A stretch of 64,000 bases of DNA from Carposina sasakii (taxonomy: Eukaryota; Arthropoda; Insecta; Lepidoptera; Carposinidae). Made by a program: the position numbers and the translations under genes. Location: contig CP053163.1 in the NCBI GenBank assembly GCA_014607495.2, positions 6,552,716-6,616,715 on the forward strand, written 5' to 3'. Of the stretch, positions 32,618 through 44,158 are shown one piece after another. Positions within the stretch are counted from its first letter, which is position 1. Every line of letters begins with the position of its first letter. The notes beneath the pieces are model-generated. The model had not been told where the DNA came from. It was given only the letters and a program-made list of their open reading frames with translations, and did not search any database.

Positions 32618-32882
32618 TCTTCAGCCTATTGCAGTCCACTGCTGGACGTAGGCCTCCCCCAGGGCACGCCACAAGGTTACTGCCACAGGGGGGTTTTGCC
32701 CATCGTCACCACGCTGGGCAGGCGGGTTGGTGACCGCAGTGTGATTTTCGGACTATGTTGTTAGTACGGGAGGCGCTGCTGCCCTCGCCTCGTACGATAC
32801 CCACGGGCAGGCATGGGGTGGTACAAACACTACTCTGTCGGCACCACGCGGCTAACTCTGCCGGCACCACGCGGCTAACATC
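32618..32882 (-). mobile_element. SINE-like element, full-length copy
   Basis: Read on the minus strand it runs from GCCGCGTGGTGCCG to the shared 3' word GTCCAGCAGTGGACTGCAAT. Its 5' end word (TGCCGGCACCACGCGGCTAA on the plus strand) is present twice in tandem. Plus-strand landmarks: GACGTAGGCCTCCCCCAGGG, GTCACCACGCTGGGCAGGCG, CGTACGATACCCACGGGCAG. Confidence 0.8.
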
Positions 32883-33950
32883 AGCACATGAGTATTTGAT
32901 ATCTCTAGTCATAATTGTATAATGGTCCGACTGTTAGCAAGTTTGAAGCTATCTATTGTTTCTATAAAACCGTCTTTTTCCAGAGGCGAGTTTCAATTCC
33001 AATTTATATAGAATTTAACGAGATACAAGGAAATGGGTTAATCGAGTTTACGAAAATATAAAATGATTTATTTCGAGTTAACAGTAACTAAGCAGCTATA
33101 TTTCAATTATGTTCGCCTTGAGAAATACTTATTGGAGTTTCAAATAAAGTTATTCAATTATTATGGGATTGTTGATTTATTTCTGTAATCCGTTTGAAGA
33201 AAAGCGATTAAAATAAAATAAAATGTACACTTGGTGCTCTGCCTACCCCGTAAGGGATAAGGCGTGATTATATGTATGTAAAATGTACACAAAATACAGG
33301 GTGTTTGTGAAAATAAAAAACACATGCATTACTATGGTACATGGATTGCGATAGGTTTGGCATAATACGAGTAGGCTATTTGACAAATTTTGTTTTTGTA
33401 GGTATATTTGTAGGTAAACTTTAGGATTCCCGTTAATTTTCCATTCCCGCGGGAATTTCGGAAATAAAAGTAGCTTGTCGTCATATCCGTTGACTACATT
33501 GTCATGATGACCTAACCTAGAGAGTTAACAGTGGGTATAACACTCAGAACCGTTACAGTGTACAAAGACTTAAAGAATGAGAGCAAACGTTGAGAATGCG
33601 CCAAATCATAGATCGGTTAATTTAACATCGACGTCGCCTCTCTTCTACTTTGTGTACAAAAAGTTTGTCGATGAGGAAGCAGACTTTGGTTTAGAATAAA
33701 AAATATACTTTCAGTTTTCATAAATTAATTGGCTTTTAGTACTGCGAATTTGTCATGTTCGTAAATTGTCATATTCGCCATATTTTGGTGCTGTAACCGT
33801 CGTATAATATATCACAACGCTACTATGGAAGCAAGGGTGCTCAAATTTATAAAAAATCTTTGAAAAAGTACATTTTTAAAAGAATTCTGTTGAGGTCTGT
33901 TGAGGGACATAACGTATTAATAAAACATAAATAGAATTTAAAAATAACTT
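32883..33950. other. Non-coding intronic stretch
   Basis: Contains the short interspersed word GGTGCTCTGCCTACCCCGTA (33234), which recurs at 50102 and inverted near 47415, and an ACAGGGTGTTTGTGA end (33297) with an inverted counterpart near 48620. No gene recognised. Confidence 0.45.
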
Positions 33951-34131
33951 CCCAAAATGGGGTAACCGCAAGATTACGAGGAAGATCATAGTGGGGTTAA
34001 TTATAGTTAATGATCAGTGACGAATTTCTAGATCATCACCTGAGGGAGTGATGGCCCCTAAGTTTCTTAGTCCTTACGACATGTACGGAAGGAGATGCAG
34101 CTTACGTATTTTACTGAAGCCCCGCTGGAAA
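33951..34131 (+). repeat. Repeat family Z, copy 4
   Basis: CCAAAATGGGGTAACCGCAA, GGGGTTAATTATAG, TTCTTAGTCCTTACGACATG, TACGGAAGGAGATGCAG. Confidence 0.65.
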
Positions 34132-34370
34132 ATTTAATCCTTTTTAAAATAAATTATTCAAGCTTAGACACTGGATTGGATATGCACACAGTTTTAACCT
34201 TTGGCGAGTGTGACAGAAATAGGCGGACTTTGCATGTATTGATTATCCGAAGGTACGACGTAGGTGGATGCAGCAGACCTGTCACTATGTAACCTTCATA
34301 GGTATTTACCCGTTGCCTGTGTGCGGTTTACCGATGTACCGGGTGTACTGATTATACCTACCTACCTATA

Positions 34371-34732
34371 CAGGATGATTTTTGGTCGTCAACGTTCCCG
34401 AAAACTACGGAATCTCCTCATCATCAGGATCATTTTTCTCCATGGAAGCATACCTGCGAAGTGTCTGTTTTCCAAAATATTAGGGTCCAAAGTTGAGTAA
34501 ATAGACTGCGTTTTTCTGCATAAATGCACACGCGTGTAGCAAGATTTTTTCACGAGAAATAATTAATATCTGTCTAGCATAAACACTGGACACTATAAAT
34601 TTCTCCTGATCAAGTAAAAAAAAATTCTAAAAAATTTACATCGTTTCCCAGCATTTTTTTGGCATAAACTTACTTTGTTTGATGTATAGAGTACGTACCC
34701 TTCGTTAAGGGTGGCAACGAAAAAACATCCTG
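34371..34732. mobile_element. TA-flanked MITE, copy 3 (inverted)
   Basis: CAGGATGATTTTTGGTCGTC at the left and GCAACGAAAAAACATCCTG at the right with TA on both sides; inverted relative to the copies at 2047 and 20589. Confidence 0.82.
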
Positions 34733-34734
34733 TA

Positions 34735-35570
34735 TATTCATTGGTCCGTGATGTTAATGTATTTGATTGGTAGATATCAAACATATCTATAGGAACCTAG
34801 CACACCTCTATTCAAAAGAGAACTTTATCCTTTATTATACGAGTAATTAATGATGACGTTCGGCGAGTGGCTGCCTATTAGTTATGTATTATCCTAATAG
34901 GTACACCCTAAATACTGAATAAGAATTAGAACTTGGTAATCAATTACAGATTCAGCAGGCAGGCAAATACTACTGTGGTTTTTGCCTTAGAATCGTCTGG
35001 AGTCAGCATATGATTATAAATATTTGCTGACTGTCACTCACACCCTGTATGTCGTACCTTCACTAAATAATATGAAAAGATACAAGCTAAGCTTCATATC
35101 ATAAGCAAACTCGATATATCATAAAAAAACATCATGTGCAAAAGACACCTCCGATACCATCTTCTTCTCAGGTGCGAAATCGACTGGAAATGCAGATACT
35201 CGTAGGTATAGCGTTAAGTAAGCTTATGCAGTCAGCTAGCATATTTGACTAAAAGATAATAGGTATGTATATGATTTTGTTCTATTTTAACGGTGGCTTA
35301 ATCCAGATAGTTTTGGTTCTAGTGATTCGACCAAAATGGTGAAAAGGGATATCTATTTATAGTAAGAACTTTATCTCAATATTAAACACGTGTTACCTAG
35401 GTTAGTTGAAAAGTATTAAGCATACTCGTACATACCTATTCTTTAAATTTTTCATTTAAGCTTTCTATTGCTACTTGAAGAACATACCTACTTTCGTTAA
35501 GCGGAACTCTATAAATAACAACTGAGAGGACTGAGATAACTTTCATATTTCGAAGGTAGATTTAGTTTTA
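34735..35570. other. Non-coding intronic stretch
   Basis: No gene or shared repeat recognised. Confidence 0.45.
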
Positions 35571-35760
35571 ACTAGTGGACGCCCGCGATATCATCCGCGT
35601 GGACTGCAGAAAAAACTAAATGTCGAAATTATCCGGGATAAAAACATTTTCCCCGGATAAAATGTAGCCTATATGTTAAGTGGGACCTGTCACAACATAT
35701 TCCTGAAAACTGCATCGAAATCGGTTCACCCGTTTCTGAGATTAGCGTGCACAAACATAG
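35571..35760 (-). mobile_element. Lep1-like Helitron, 3' part
   Basis: Begins ACTAGTGGACGCCCGCGATA (complement of the CTAGT end) and continues with CCGCGTGGACTGCAGAAAAA, CATATGTTAAGTGGGACCTG-type words and CATCGAAATCGGTTCACCCG. Confidence 0.7.
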
Positions 35761-35927
35761 ATCCGTTACAATTTTATTATATCAATATAGCAATTATGAT
35801 TATTATAAGAGGAAAGTTATTCACAGGACACTTTACATATACCTAATACATATTATTACAGGTAAAACTTGGGCAATAAACACTTCATAGAATTGAGTTC
35901 AGCAGTGAATTGTTAGGCGTTACTATT

Positions 35928-36105
35928 CGGAAGTTCAACAAATGGTGTTCGCCCACCACCGGTGAACCTTTTTGAACCGGTGAACTACTTTGAACCGGTG
36001 GACTTCTATAAACCGGTGAACCTCTTCTAACCGCTGAACCTCTGATGACTTTTTATTGCGATCGCAGGCAACTACCTGGTCGTGATGATAAACCAGCCCC
36101 CTTAT
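35928..36105 (+). repeat. Diverged relative of the fold-back unit, with an 18-bp minisatellite
   Basis: TTCGGAAGTTCAA then CGCCCACCACCGG match the entry to the fold-back unit at 40545-40585, and CTGATGACT...ATTGCGATCGCAGGCA...AAACCAGCCC follow its left arm loosely. Between them lie five tandem 18-bp units of the ACCGGTGAACCTYTTNNA type at 35958-36047. Confidence 0.6.
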
Positions 36106-36116
36106 TACCTAACTAG

Positions 36117-36282
36117 CAAAAGCAAAGCGATAGCGAAAATTGTACAAAAATCGCTGATTGCTTGTCAAATTCGTATTACGTAAAATGAATTACAAAGGGA
36201 CTTTGACATTTTAAGGCGAATATAGTACAATTTTCCCTATCGCTTTGCCGAAGCTTTGCTATTGTTTTTACGTAATAAAGGG
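36117..36282. mobile_element. Short inverted-repeat element (AAAGCGATAG arms)
   Basis: GCAAAGCGATAGCGAAAATT with GTAC at 36122-36147 pairs inverted with GTACAATTTTCCCTATCGCT at 36230-36250. Its middle (ATCGCTGATTGCTTGTCAAA) resembles 10995-11075. Confidence 0.5.
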
Positions 36283-36898
36283 GCTGATCAGAGTGTTTTG
36301 ATAACACTTGTTCAAGGTATATTATGGTCATCGCAAAACATAGGAAACAAATTGTACGACATCACCAAAACATAATAGTGACGCGCGCCTGATACAATTA
36401 AATATCACCAAAACAATTTTCAAGAGTAATTTCATTTTAAATGTATTACTAAAAAAATGTTAAACCTAATAGCTACTGGTCGGTCATTTTCGGAAACATG
36501 AAATAGGTCGATGCCTTATACATCATAGTTACAACTATCCCAAAGAATATACATAATTCCCAAAGAAGCTGGGCAGAAGTGTGTAAATTACACATCCAGT
36601 CCAGAAGTCCCATGGGGTAAAAGTCTACCGTCGCTTTTCGGATACAAATACAATAATCTGAAGACAAGTCCCAGATCCAATGGAAAAACGTTTTCAAGTC
36701 ATACTAAATAGGTGCTTTAAGCTGTTAGCGCCAAAGCCTTTATGGGATGAAAAACCACCTTATTGTATATTCAGTAAGGCCGGCAGTGACCCGAGAAATT
36801 GTCTTATCTTGAAGGATCCATTTATTTACGTTTACTCGATACTCTGTTGTTTTCTACGTGGAGGAAGTAAACAGAGGATAGATTTTACTTGACTTACG

Positions 36899-37022
36899 GC
36901 CAATTTTAATAATAGAGATCATAAAGAATCTCGGATTTGTAAAATTCCAAATTTGAAATTTTGTATGAACATTTAATCTGAGATATGCAAAAAATCTCTC
37001 GAGATCGGTTATTGAAATTGGC
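36899..37022. mobile_element. 124-bp palindromic MITE
   Basis: GCCAATTTTAATAATAGAGA and its inverted partner GGTTATTGAAATTGGC bound it; internal ATCTGAGATATGCAAAAAAT. An inverted relative occupies about 45673-45815. Confidence 0.6.
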
Positions 37023-37988
37023 GCTAGTTACTATGTGTACAACAGAATATGTTTATCATTACATTCAAAAAAGTTTGCCGATTTTGCTCACACTCCACTT
37101 ACACCGGCCATGCCCCCAGGGCCACTCTATACATCTCTGCGCTTTGGCCTATGCCCCGGAACGCATCTCGTTGTTATTCTTTCTACGTGATACTCTATCT
37201 GCTGTCTTATGCAAACGAGTTTTCATTCGGAAACCGGGATTGAAGGCGAAATACGAAGGGCCTGTAGGGTAACCCAACTAAATTTGGACGGGTCAAATGA
37301 TTTCCTGGTTGCCTTACTGAAGTGTTTAGCCGAGTTTTGTTGCATGTAATTAATATTAATGTTCTTTTATGAGAATGGATAAAAGGCAGAATAGGTAGCT
37401 AGTTGTAGTATTATACCTACATTGTATTGTTGATTAGCTGGTAGAGAATGTCATAAAAGGTATTAAGCTCGCCCTTGTACATACGAGTAATGTTTTTTGT
37501 TGTACAATAAAGAATTTTATCTATTATCGAGCGTATCCTATGTTTATTAAACTTTCGAATCATAATACCTAGTTCAATGTTTGCCAAATTGCCAATTAAG
37601 GTATATAAGTACCGTAAAGTTCCAAAGTATTTCCAAGTTAAATATTTAAAACTTTGTAATTTCGCCAACCTATTAAATACCTTGTTCATATTATCGAACG
37701 ATGTTGGAAATATAATGTTCCTACTTAAGTATTACCTTACTTAACAAGCCTGAAAACTCATTAAATAGTTTAATATCTCTACGCGATGGTCTGTTATGCC
37801 TTTTACTATAAAATATCCCAATTTTCGAAGTTTCAACAAAAGTTACGGTAGGTAATAAGTAAAATAATTGAGTTAAGTGGTCGAAAGTTAACGTTAAGTT
37901 AGGCAGTCGGCCGTAATTTATTTGATTGGTTAATTTCGGTTAATTTGTTCAATTAAATATCGTCCAGTAATCTATACTTAGAGTATTA
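37023..37988. other. Non-coding intronic stretch
   Basis: Two overlapping plus-strand frames at 36985-37272 have no recognisable domain. No shared repeat. Confidence 0.4.
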
Positions 37989-38315
37989 GGGCGTATACAC
38001 GTAGAAAGCTGGTTACCAGCGCCGCCGATCTACCAGCGCTTATCAGCACCGATCCGCGCAAGTAACCTCTACATAAAGGAAGCTAGTTGACGCTGGCTGG
38101 ATGGCTTAATGCGCGTTGTTCCCTTGCAAACTAAGCAGCAAATGGCGGCAGCCCCAGCGCTTATCGGAACTTGTCGGTGACACTCTGCGCTTTCCGGCGC
38201 TGGTTCGGCACAATGTATAGAAACTACCTGCGCTGACTATACCTGCGCGGATCGGTGCCGACAAGCGCTGGTAGATCGGCGCTGGTAACCAGCTTTCTAC
38301 GTGTACGTATACGCC
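37989..38315. mobile_element. Palindromic MITE with ~70-bp arms
   Basis: GGGCGTATACACGTAGAAAG, CTGGTTACCAGCGCC and GATCTACCAGCGCTTATCAG at the left are repeated inverted at the right (to 38315) with few changes. GC-rich and CpG-rich inside. The target duplication is unclear (perhaps TTA). Class unknown. Confidence 0.75.
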
Positions 38316-39931
38316 GTTATAAAGCTGAAGAGTTTGTTTGGTTGAACGCGGTAATCTCAGGAACTACAGGTCTGAATAAAAAAAATCTTTTAGTGTTAGA
38401 TAGCCCATTTATCGAGGAAGGCTATAGGGACCTGCCCCGGCTTTGCACGGGTGCAATGCAATAAAATAACGAAAGTAAAATCAAAATGTGACTTGTGACC
38501 AGTGGGATACGTTTGCACAGCCAGGCGTGGGGCTTGTCCTTTTAAAAACAATACAGGCGTAGTCAACATGAATAAAATTCGCTTGTAGTACCAAGTCACT
38601 AGGGAGCGTTGCGTTCAAATCCTATACAAAAATATACCTGTGCCACATTTTTTCCTCTTTTTGTATGTTTATAGCAATCAAAAAGGCTCCCAGGGTCACA
38701 TAATTAAATCAAAGAAGGCCCATACAGAAGGGGCATATTATTAGGACATTAGGATGATTATTAGCCATTGAAATGAATAAATAAAAAAATGTGTACCTGC
38801 TTTGTTGAGACAAGGCCGAACTGCTTTAAGGATTGGATGGTGTATTTTTTTAAATTTTATTACATGGGATATAATTCGTAATCAGTTAAGTTTTACGCTA
38901 TGGAATTAATTGATTAAAATAAATATAAATTTATTATACGGGATGAATTGATATTTTTATAATTTAATGTAGAGCTAATCGATTTTTATGACATGACTTT
39001 AATAAAAATATATTCTTTAGTATTATTATAATATTATAATCCGCTGTAGCACGTTCAGCACGTGGCTGTAGGATGTCTATTATGATCCTGGCTACTCCAT
39101 TTTGAGAACACAGCCGTGTGTGAGTGTATACACATTAATATATAGTTATATCATATTCAATAAGGAAGAATTTGAGCATAAGCATCCAGCGCGGCGGCGG
39201 CGGTCTGCTACAAATCTGCTAGTGCAGTTTACATAACTACCTACACTCAATTAGTTTGCTGTAGGTATGTAAATTAATATTCAAACAATTTCCTTCATTA
39301 CATTACAAATTACGTTTGCGAAAATTACCATGACATCTATTTTTTCACAAATAAGCAAAAAGGTTTACTACGCCTACAATTAACATTCATTACACGAGAA
39401 TTTTTGAAAAAGGATTCAATATTTCTCCCGACTTGTATGCGGTGGGTCTGGCATTAGCTTCAAAATAAGACAAATCTTTTATCTCGTTTATTTGCTTTGC
39501 TGCTCCGCTTCGCCATCCCTTTTCCCCGACATGGCAGCGCAGTAGTTTTGTTTTATTTTGGACAGATCTTTATCAGTGCCCGCTTGGTTGTTAATTTGGC
39601 TCGGATACATGTTATTGCTCGCTTGACACAATCAATATTGGCTTCGAATTCTATAGTTCTGTATCTATCGAGGAGAATGAACGGGTTTACTGCAGTCATA
39701 AAAATATCTCTTTGATATTTGTCAGCTATGTGATAGCTGCTGGTCATACGATGATTTTATACCCTTGGGTAGATAAAATACATATAAGTACATACCTATA
39801 ATCACCAAATAATATAGATTTATAATGTCTCATTTTATAAGGTTCAGACCGTGTGGCCAAAAAAAAGACAAACTGTATTGTTCCCACAGTTTTCCGATTC
39901 CCTCATGGTGCGAAACGCCCCATGCTACTCA
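38316..39931. other. Non-coding intronic stretch
   Basis: Contains a minus-strand fragment of family Z at 39048-39125 (ATCCTGGCTACTCCATTTTG). Otherwise no gene or shared repeat. Confidence 0.45.
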
Positions 39932-40168
39932 CTGCAGTCCACTGCTGTACGTAGGCCTCCCCCAGGGCACGCCATAAGGCTACTGCCACCGGGGAGTTTT
40001 GCCCATAGTCACCACGCTGGGCAGGCGGGTTGGTGACCGCAGTGTGATTTTCGGACTATGTTGTCAGTACGGGAGGCGCTGCTACCCACCTCCCAAAAAA
40101 CCTCGTACGATACCCACGGGTAGGCAAAGGTGGTACAAACTCTACTCTGCCGGCATCACGCGGCTAAG
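39932..40168 (-). mobile_element. SINE-like element, nearly full length
   Basis: Plus-strand landmarks GCAGTCCACTGCTGTACGTA, CACCACGCTGGGCAGGCGGG, CGGACTATGTTGTCAGTACG, CGTACGATACCCACGGGTAG and GGCATCACGCGGCTAA, in the same order as at 32618-32882. Confidence 0.8.
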
Positions 40169-40531
40169 ATATGAGTATATGTAATTAACTACACTATGCT
40201 TTGATTATATTAAACATGATGCCTTGATCTATATTATTTGACGATGGCATATCAATTAATTTTTTATAATGCTAGTGACAATAATAATAAAGTGAAATGC
40301 TATGAAAAGTGACAATGACAATATCTTGACGAATTTCCCAGTTTAAATATACTTTACTAGGCATGCAACATTTTCCCGGTGGCTCTATAATGAATTTCTA
40401 GTGAAAATCATTTTCCAAAGTATTTCCTAGACGATATTAATTAGCCCGTGCTGGGAAGTTGGCTTTACTTCGACTTTTGATAGGTACCGTCTGCTTTAAC
40501 AGTTATTCATTTTATAAATGAAATTGTATTA
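40169..40531. other. Non-coding intronic stretch
   Basis: Nothing recognised. Confidence 0.4.
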
Positions 40532-40574
40532 GGCATTACAATTCGGAAGTTCAAACATTCACTATGGGTGCGCC

Positions 40575-40999
40575 CACCACCGGGCCCTACACCCTCCACT
40601 GACCCTCGGATCTGATAACTCATAATTGCGAAAACAGGCACTTGCACTAACTACAATCGCCACGAGAAACCAGACCCGAGCACCTAGCATGCAAGACGAT
40701 ACATTGCACTATTCCGAAAATTTACACTGTAAGTAATGTGTTGGGTTTTAAAGGTTCATAATAATTAGTGGTTTACTAATTTACTAATTTCTATAATCCT
40801 GAGGATGCCACGGTTGTTGGCGAAACATATGTAGATTATTTATCTAGTTTTTGATTTCGGAATAGTGCAATGTATCGTCTTGCATGCTAGGTGCTCGGGT
40901 CTGGTTTCTCGTGGCGATTGTAGTTAGTGCAAATGCCTGTTTTCGCAATTATGAGTTATCAGATCCGAGGGTCAGTGGAGGGTGTAGGGCCCGGTGGTG
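40575..40999. mobile_element. Fold-back unit with 144-bp inverted arms
   Basis: Left arm 40575-40719 starts CACCACCGGGCCCTACACCC; the right arm 40856-40999 is its inverted copy with one mismatch that I can find (AGGCACTTGC versus AGGCATTTGC). The 136-nt spacer contains a hammerhead-like motif. Such inverted modules with hammerheads are known from the pseudo-LTRs of Penelope-like retroelements; no coding sequence of such an element is present here. The flank before the left arm (TTCGGAAGTTCAAACATTCA) also recurs at 35938. Confidence 0.75.
40793..40839 (+). ncRNA. Hammerhead-like self-cleaving ribozyme, type I
   Basis: All conserved parts occur in order: stem I strand ATAATC (40793-40798), core CTGAGGA (40799-40805, fits CUGANGA), a stem II hairpin closed by GCC/GGC (40807-40809 with 40819-40821), core GAA (40822-40824), a tiny stem III AC/GT with loop ATAT (40825-40832), predicted cleavage after GTA (40831-40833), and GATTAT (40834-40839), the exact complement of the stem I strand. 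A single unpaired T (40806) at the base of stem II departs from the consensus. Short stem III is typical of the hammerheads in Penelope-like elements. Activity is not shown. Confidence 0.6.
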
Positions 41000-41002
41000 A
41001 AA

Positions 41003-42093
41003 ATTACAATATCACATATTCACTTGCATCATTTACAGTGATTTTGAAATCGTTATATCCCGGAAAGTTTTCACAAATTGCAAATGTTTCTTTTATTTAA
41101 TTATCTTTCGATATAAATACAAATAAAAAAACTGTAAACGACCCTATTTATTGAATACAATTTGTTGTGCTAGTTCATTACCTGAGAGAACTTCCCTGAG
41201 TTCATGTTGAGATTAGTCAACTTTTACGACATGCACAGAAGGAGACGCAGCCGATGTTGTAGTAGGTAAAAAGCCCTGCATCAGCACAGGTTCTGCTTCT
41301 CTTGTACCTACTTATAACTTTGTCCGGTTATCCTAAAAGGGTTTTGTATGCCTAAACTAATGCCAATGGTTTATTTCCAGTACAATTTATGCCATCTTCA
41401 TAATACATCAAAGCCATTCCACCCCTAATTTTGTGCAGCGTTTTCATGTTAATTTTCTTCGAACGCCCTTTCAGGCCAATTTAGTTAATGCTGTAAAACT
41501 AAACTCGTAAAGGAAGTAAAACGTTGTTCCTGCACCTGATCTCTCTCCGGTCGTGTCGGCTTTCCATCCCAGCGGACTGTGAGAGTATAGGTATAGAGAG
41601 TGCACCTATGTTTACGCACACACTAGTGCACTATAATATCTCCGGCTAATCTTTGTAAAGACTCACCGCTTTGACCACCGAAATACGGTCGTAGACATAA
41701 TATTATTTATAATATGTATACCGACCGGAGCTGTAAACCTCACGGAACGTCATGTCAATCATTTCTCACGTGAATGTTTTGAGATTTCATAAAATGAGTC
41801 GTTTCGTAAAACATCACGTTCCTGATTCATCTTACTCAATATTTATAAGAAAAGTGAGTGCTGAATTCAGAAACCGAATGCGGTTCACAAAATAATGTTG
41901 AGTACTTACTTGTGTAGGACTATAATTTATTTCGGGAAAGCTCGTAGGCGTTGTTGGTGTGCTAGGTTCGCGTTAAGTGAAAACTTATTTAGCTGTGTTT
42001 TGTAAGATAAGGTGAATTTTTAAAGAATTTTCTACAAACTATTATATATTTTTTTGGTTTTATCCTTTTTCTACTAGAATCGTTAGCAGAGTA
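41003..42093. other. Non-coding intronic stretch
   Basis: Apart from family Z copy 5 at 41185-41302 nothing is recognised; no coding frame. Confidence 0.45.
41185..41302 (+). repeat. Repeat family Z, copy 5 (3' part)
   Basis: CTGAGAGAACTTCCCTGAGT, CTTTTACGACATGCACAGAA, GGAGACGCAGC and GCATCAGCACAGG. Confidence 0.6.
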
Positions 42094-42243
42094 GAATAGC
42101 ACCACCCTATATCTACTTGTGGGTATCATAAGTGGCAATTAAGGGATTTCGGGAGGTAGGCAGCTTCTCGTGGTAACAACATAGTCCGAAAACACACAGC
42201 TGCCCAGCTTAGTGATTATACGTCCAGCAGTGGACTGCAATAT
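42094..42243 (+). mobile_element. SINE-like element, diverged
   Basis: AGAATAGCACCACC, GTGGGTATCATAAGTGGC, TTCGGGAGGTAGGCAGC, ACATAGTCCGAAAACACAC and CGTCCAGCAGTGGACTGCAA, in plus orientation with an internal deletion. Confidence 0.65.
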
Positions 42244-43003
42244 GTTAATGTGTATGTGTGTGTATGTAATCTGCTAATAATATACAGTTATAGAAGTCAC
42301 GTTAGGATATTATAAGTACATACATAAATTATATTTTAACGACCTAGAACTAATTTAGAACCAGAAAGGCAAGGCTATATTCCGATTTTCATAACTTTTC
42401 CTGCTGTATTCTGCACAAGAAAACGATTTTGAAATGAAATTCGTTCCTAAACCCGTATACCTGTATACGCTACCTTTATGAACGTTGAAATCTAAAGAAT
42501 CTAATATAAGAGCAAAGAGTGTGTTATTATGATTGTAAATGCAATTTCTATGCTCTATTTTGAGCTTATGATTCCTAATATTAATACATAATACAATATT
42601 AGTTTTAATGTGTGTTGCCCATGAATAATTTATTTCTTCTAGACAAGCTATAGTTACCTATTTTCAGGTGATCACTTCTTAATCTGATAATCTGTTATTT
42701 ATATCTATATGTCTTGTTCCATTTACTTTGATCGGTTGAAATTTCTATTAGCCGTGCGTGATCTCGTTTCGCGGTTCCAGAGCATACTCATTTCATCCTC
42801 GTTCAGGGTCCCTAAATGCATGTGACCAGGTACCTATGTATATTTGGTATTTTTTGTAACTAGCAAATAATTTTCTACGGCGTATTTTAGGGTCATCTAT
42901 GGATCTGAATGGTACGTAGGTATTCTCCTCATCATCTCATGCATTTTTCTCCTTGAAACTACTAAGTTTTATTTACCGTTTTTTAGCGTTTAGTAATTAA
43001 CCG
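42244..43003. other. Non-coding intronic stretch
   Basis: Nothing recognised. Confidence 0.4.
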
Positions 43004-43283
43004 TTTATTCCCCGTCGTTCCCACCGTTCGTCCCTATTGGGGACGAGTAGAAAAAAAAAATCATTCATCCCCAGTGGTGACGATTACCTCAGTTTTTTTA
43101 AATTATTTTCAATCAAAACCATCGTTCAGGCTTGCGCAGTAAGTCGTAATTAAAGCATTTTAACAATCCGTGAAATCTCTTATTAAACAAAAAGTTCCAA
43201 TCGTCACCATTGCTGGGGACGAACTAAACTTTTTTCCCACTCGTCCCCAGTCGGGACGAAGGGTGGGTACAACCGGGAATAAA
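43004..43283. mobile_element. MITE with TTTATTCCC inverted ends
   Basis: TTTATTCCCCGTCGTTCCCA, CCGTTCGTCCC and GGGGACGAGT at the left are mirrored by ACTCGTCCCC, GGGACGAAGGGTGGG and CCGGGAATAAA at the right. The word TCCCCAGTGGTGACGATT is itself repeated inverted inside (AATCGTCACCATTGCTGGGG). 280 bp; class unknown. Confidence 0.75.
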
Positions 43284-43436
43284 TTACATTAACTAACTAT
43301 GTATCTAAACTGTGTTAATTTGTGGAACGAAATACGTACCCTTCGTAGGTATACGATGGCAGCCAAAAGAGACACTATAACTATACATCAAATCCTTTAA
43401 TCAATCTCTACAATATTTATCTAGTATTTGTACAAA

Positions 43437-44147
43437 TGATGATGAAGATGAATATGGACAAGACGAAGATCATGTCGAACGTCCATGTGCCGCCCACTCC
43501 TGTACTGGTTGGGAGCTCGATGCTTGAAGTTGTTGACGAGTATGTTTACCTGGGACAGACGGTCAAACTAGGTAAGTCCAACTTTGAGAAGGAGGTAACT
43601 CGGCGAATCCAACTCGGCTGGGCAGCGTTCGGGAAACTACGAAGCTTATTTGTGTCCAAGATACCCCGATAATCCACCCAAGATTAAAGACGAAGGTATT
43701 CAACCAGTGCGTGCTGCCGGTGATGACCTACGGTGCCGAGACGTGGTCTCTAACTATGTGCCTCATAAAAAAGCTCAGGATCGCACAGCGAGCGATGGAG
43801 AGAGCTATGCTTGGGATCTCTCTGCGTGATCGAATCAGAAATGAGGAGATCCGCAGACGTACAAAGATCACCGACATAGCTGAACGGTCCAGAAAGCTGA
43901 AGTGGCAATGGGCAGGGCACATAGCTCGAAGAACTGATGGCCGATGGAGTCGGAAAGTTCTAGAGTGGATACCACGTATCGGCAAGCGCAGCGTGGGAAG
44001 GCCACCCGCGAGGTGAACGGATGACCTGGTCAAGGTTGCGGGCGTCGGTTGGATGCAGGCTGCTTCCGACCGGTCGGAGTGGAGGTTGTTGGGGGAGGCC
44101 TATGTCCAAAAGTGGACTTCTCAGGGCTGTAAATGATGATGATGATG
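43437..44147 (+). mobile_element. RTE 3'-terminal copy, 5' truncated
   Basis: 711 bp nearly identical to about 54765-55448, ending CTGTAAATGATGATGATGAT. Flanked by the 11-bp direct repeat ATTTGTACAAA (43426-43436, 44148-44158). It encodes the post-RT C-terminal region (KLGKSNFEKEVTRRIQLGW, LIKKLRIAQRAMERAMLG, LKWQWAGHIARRTDGRW) with a small insertion at about 43670 and a stop at 44016 that break the frame. Dead on arrival, as usual for truncated LINE insertions. Confidence 0.88.
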
Positions 44148-44158
44148 ATTTGTACAAA

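Noticed and set aside
36985..37272. 95-codon plus-strand frame with hydrophobic residues
   Set aside because: No homology recognised, overlaps the end of a MITE, no context for expression.
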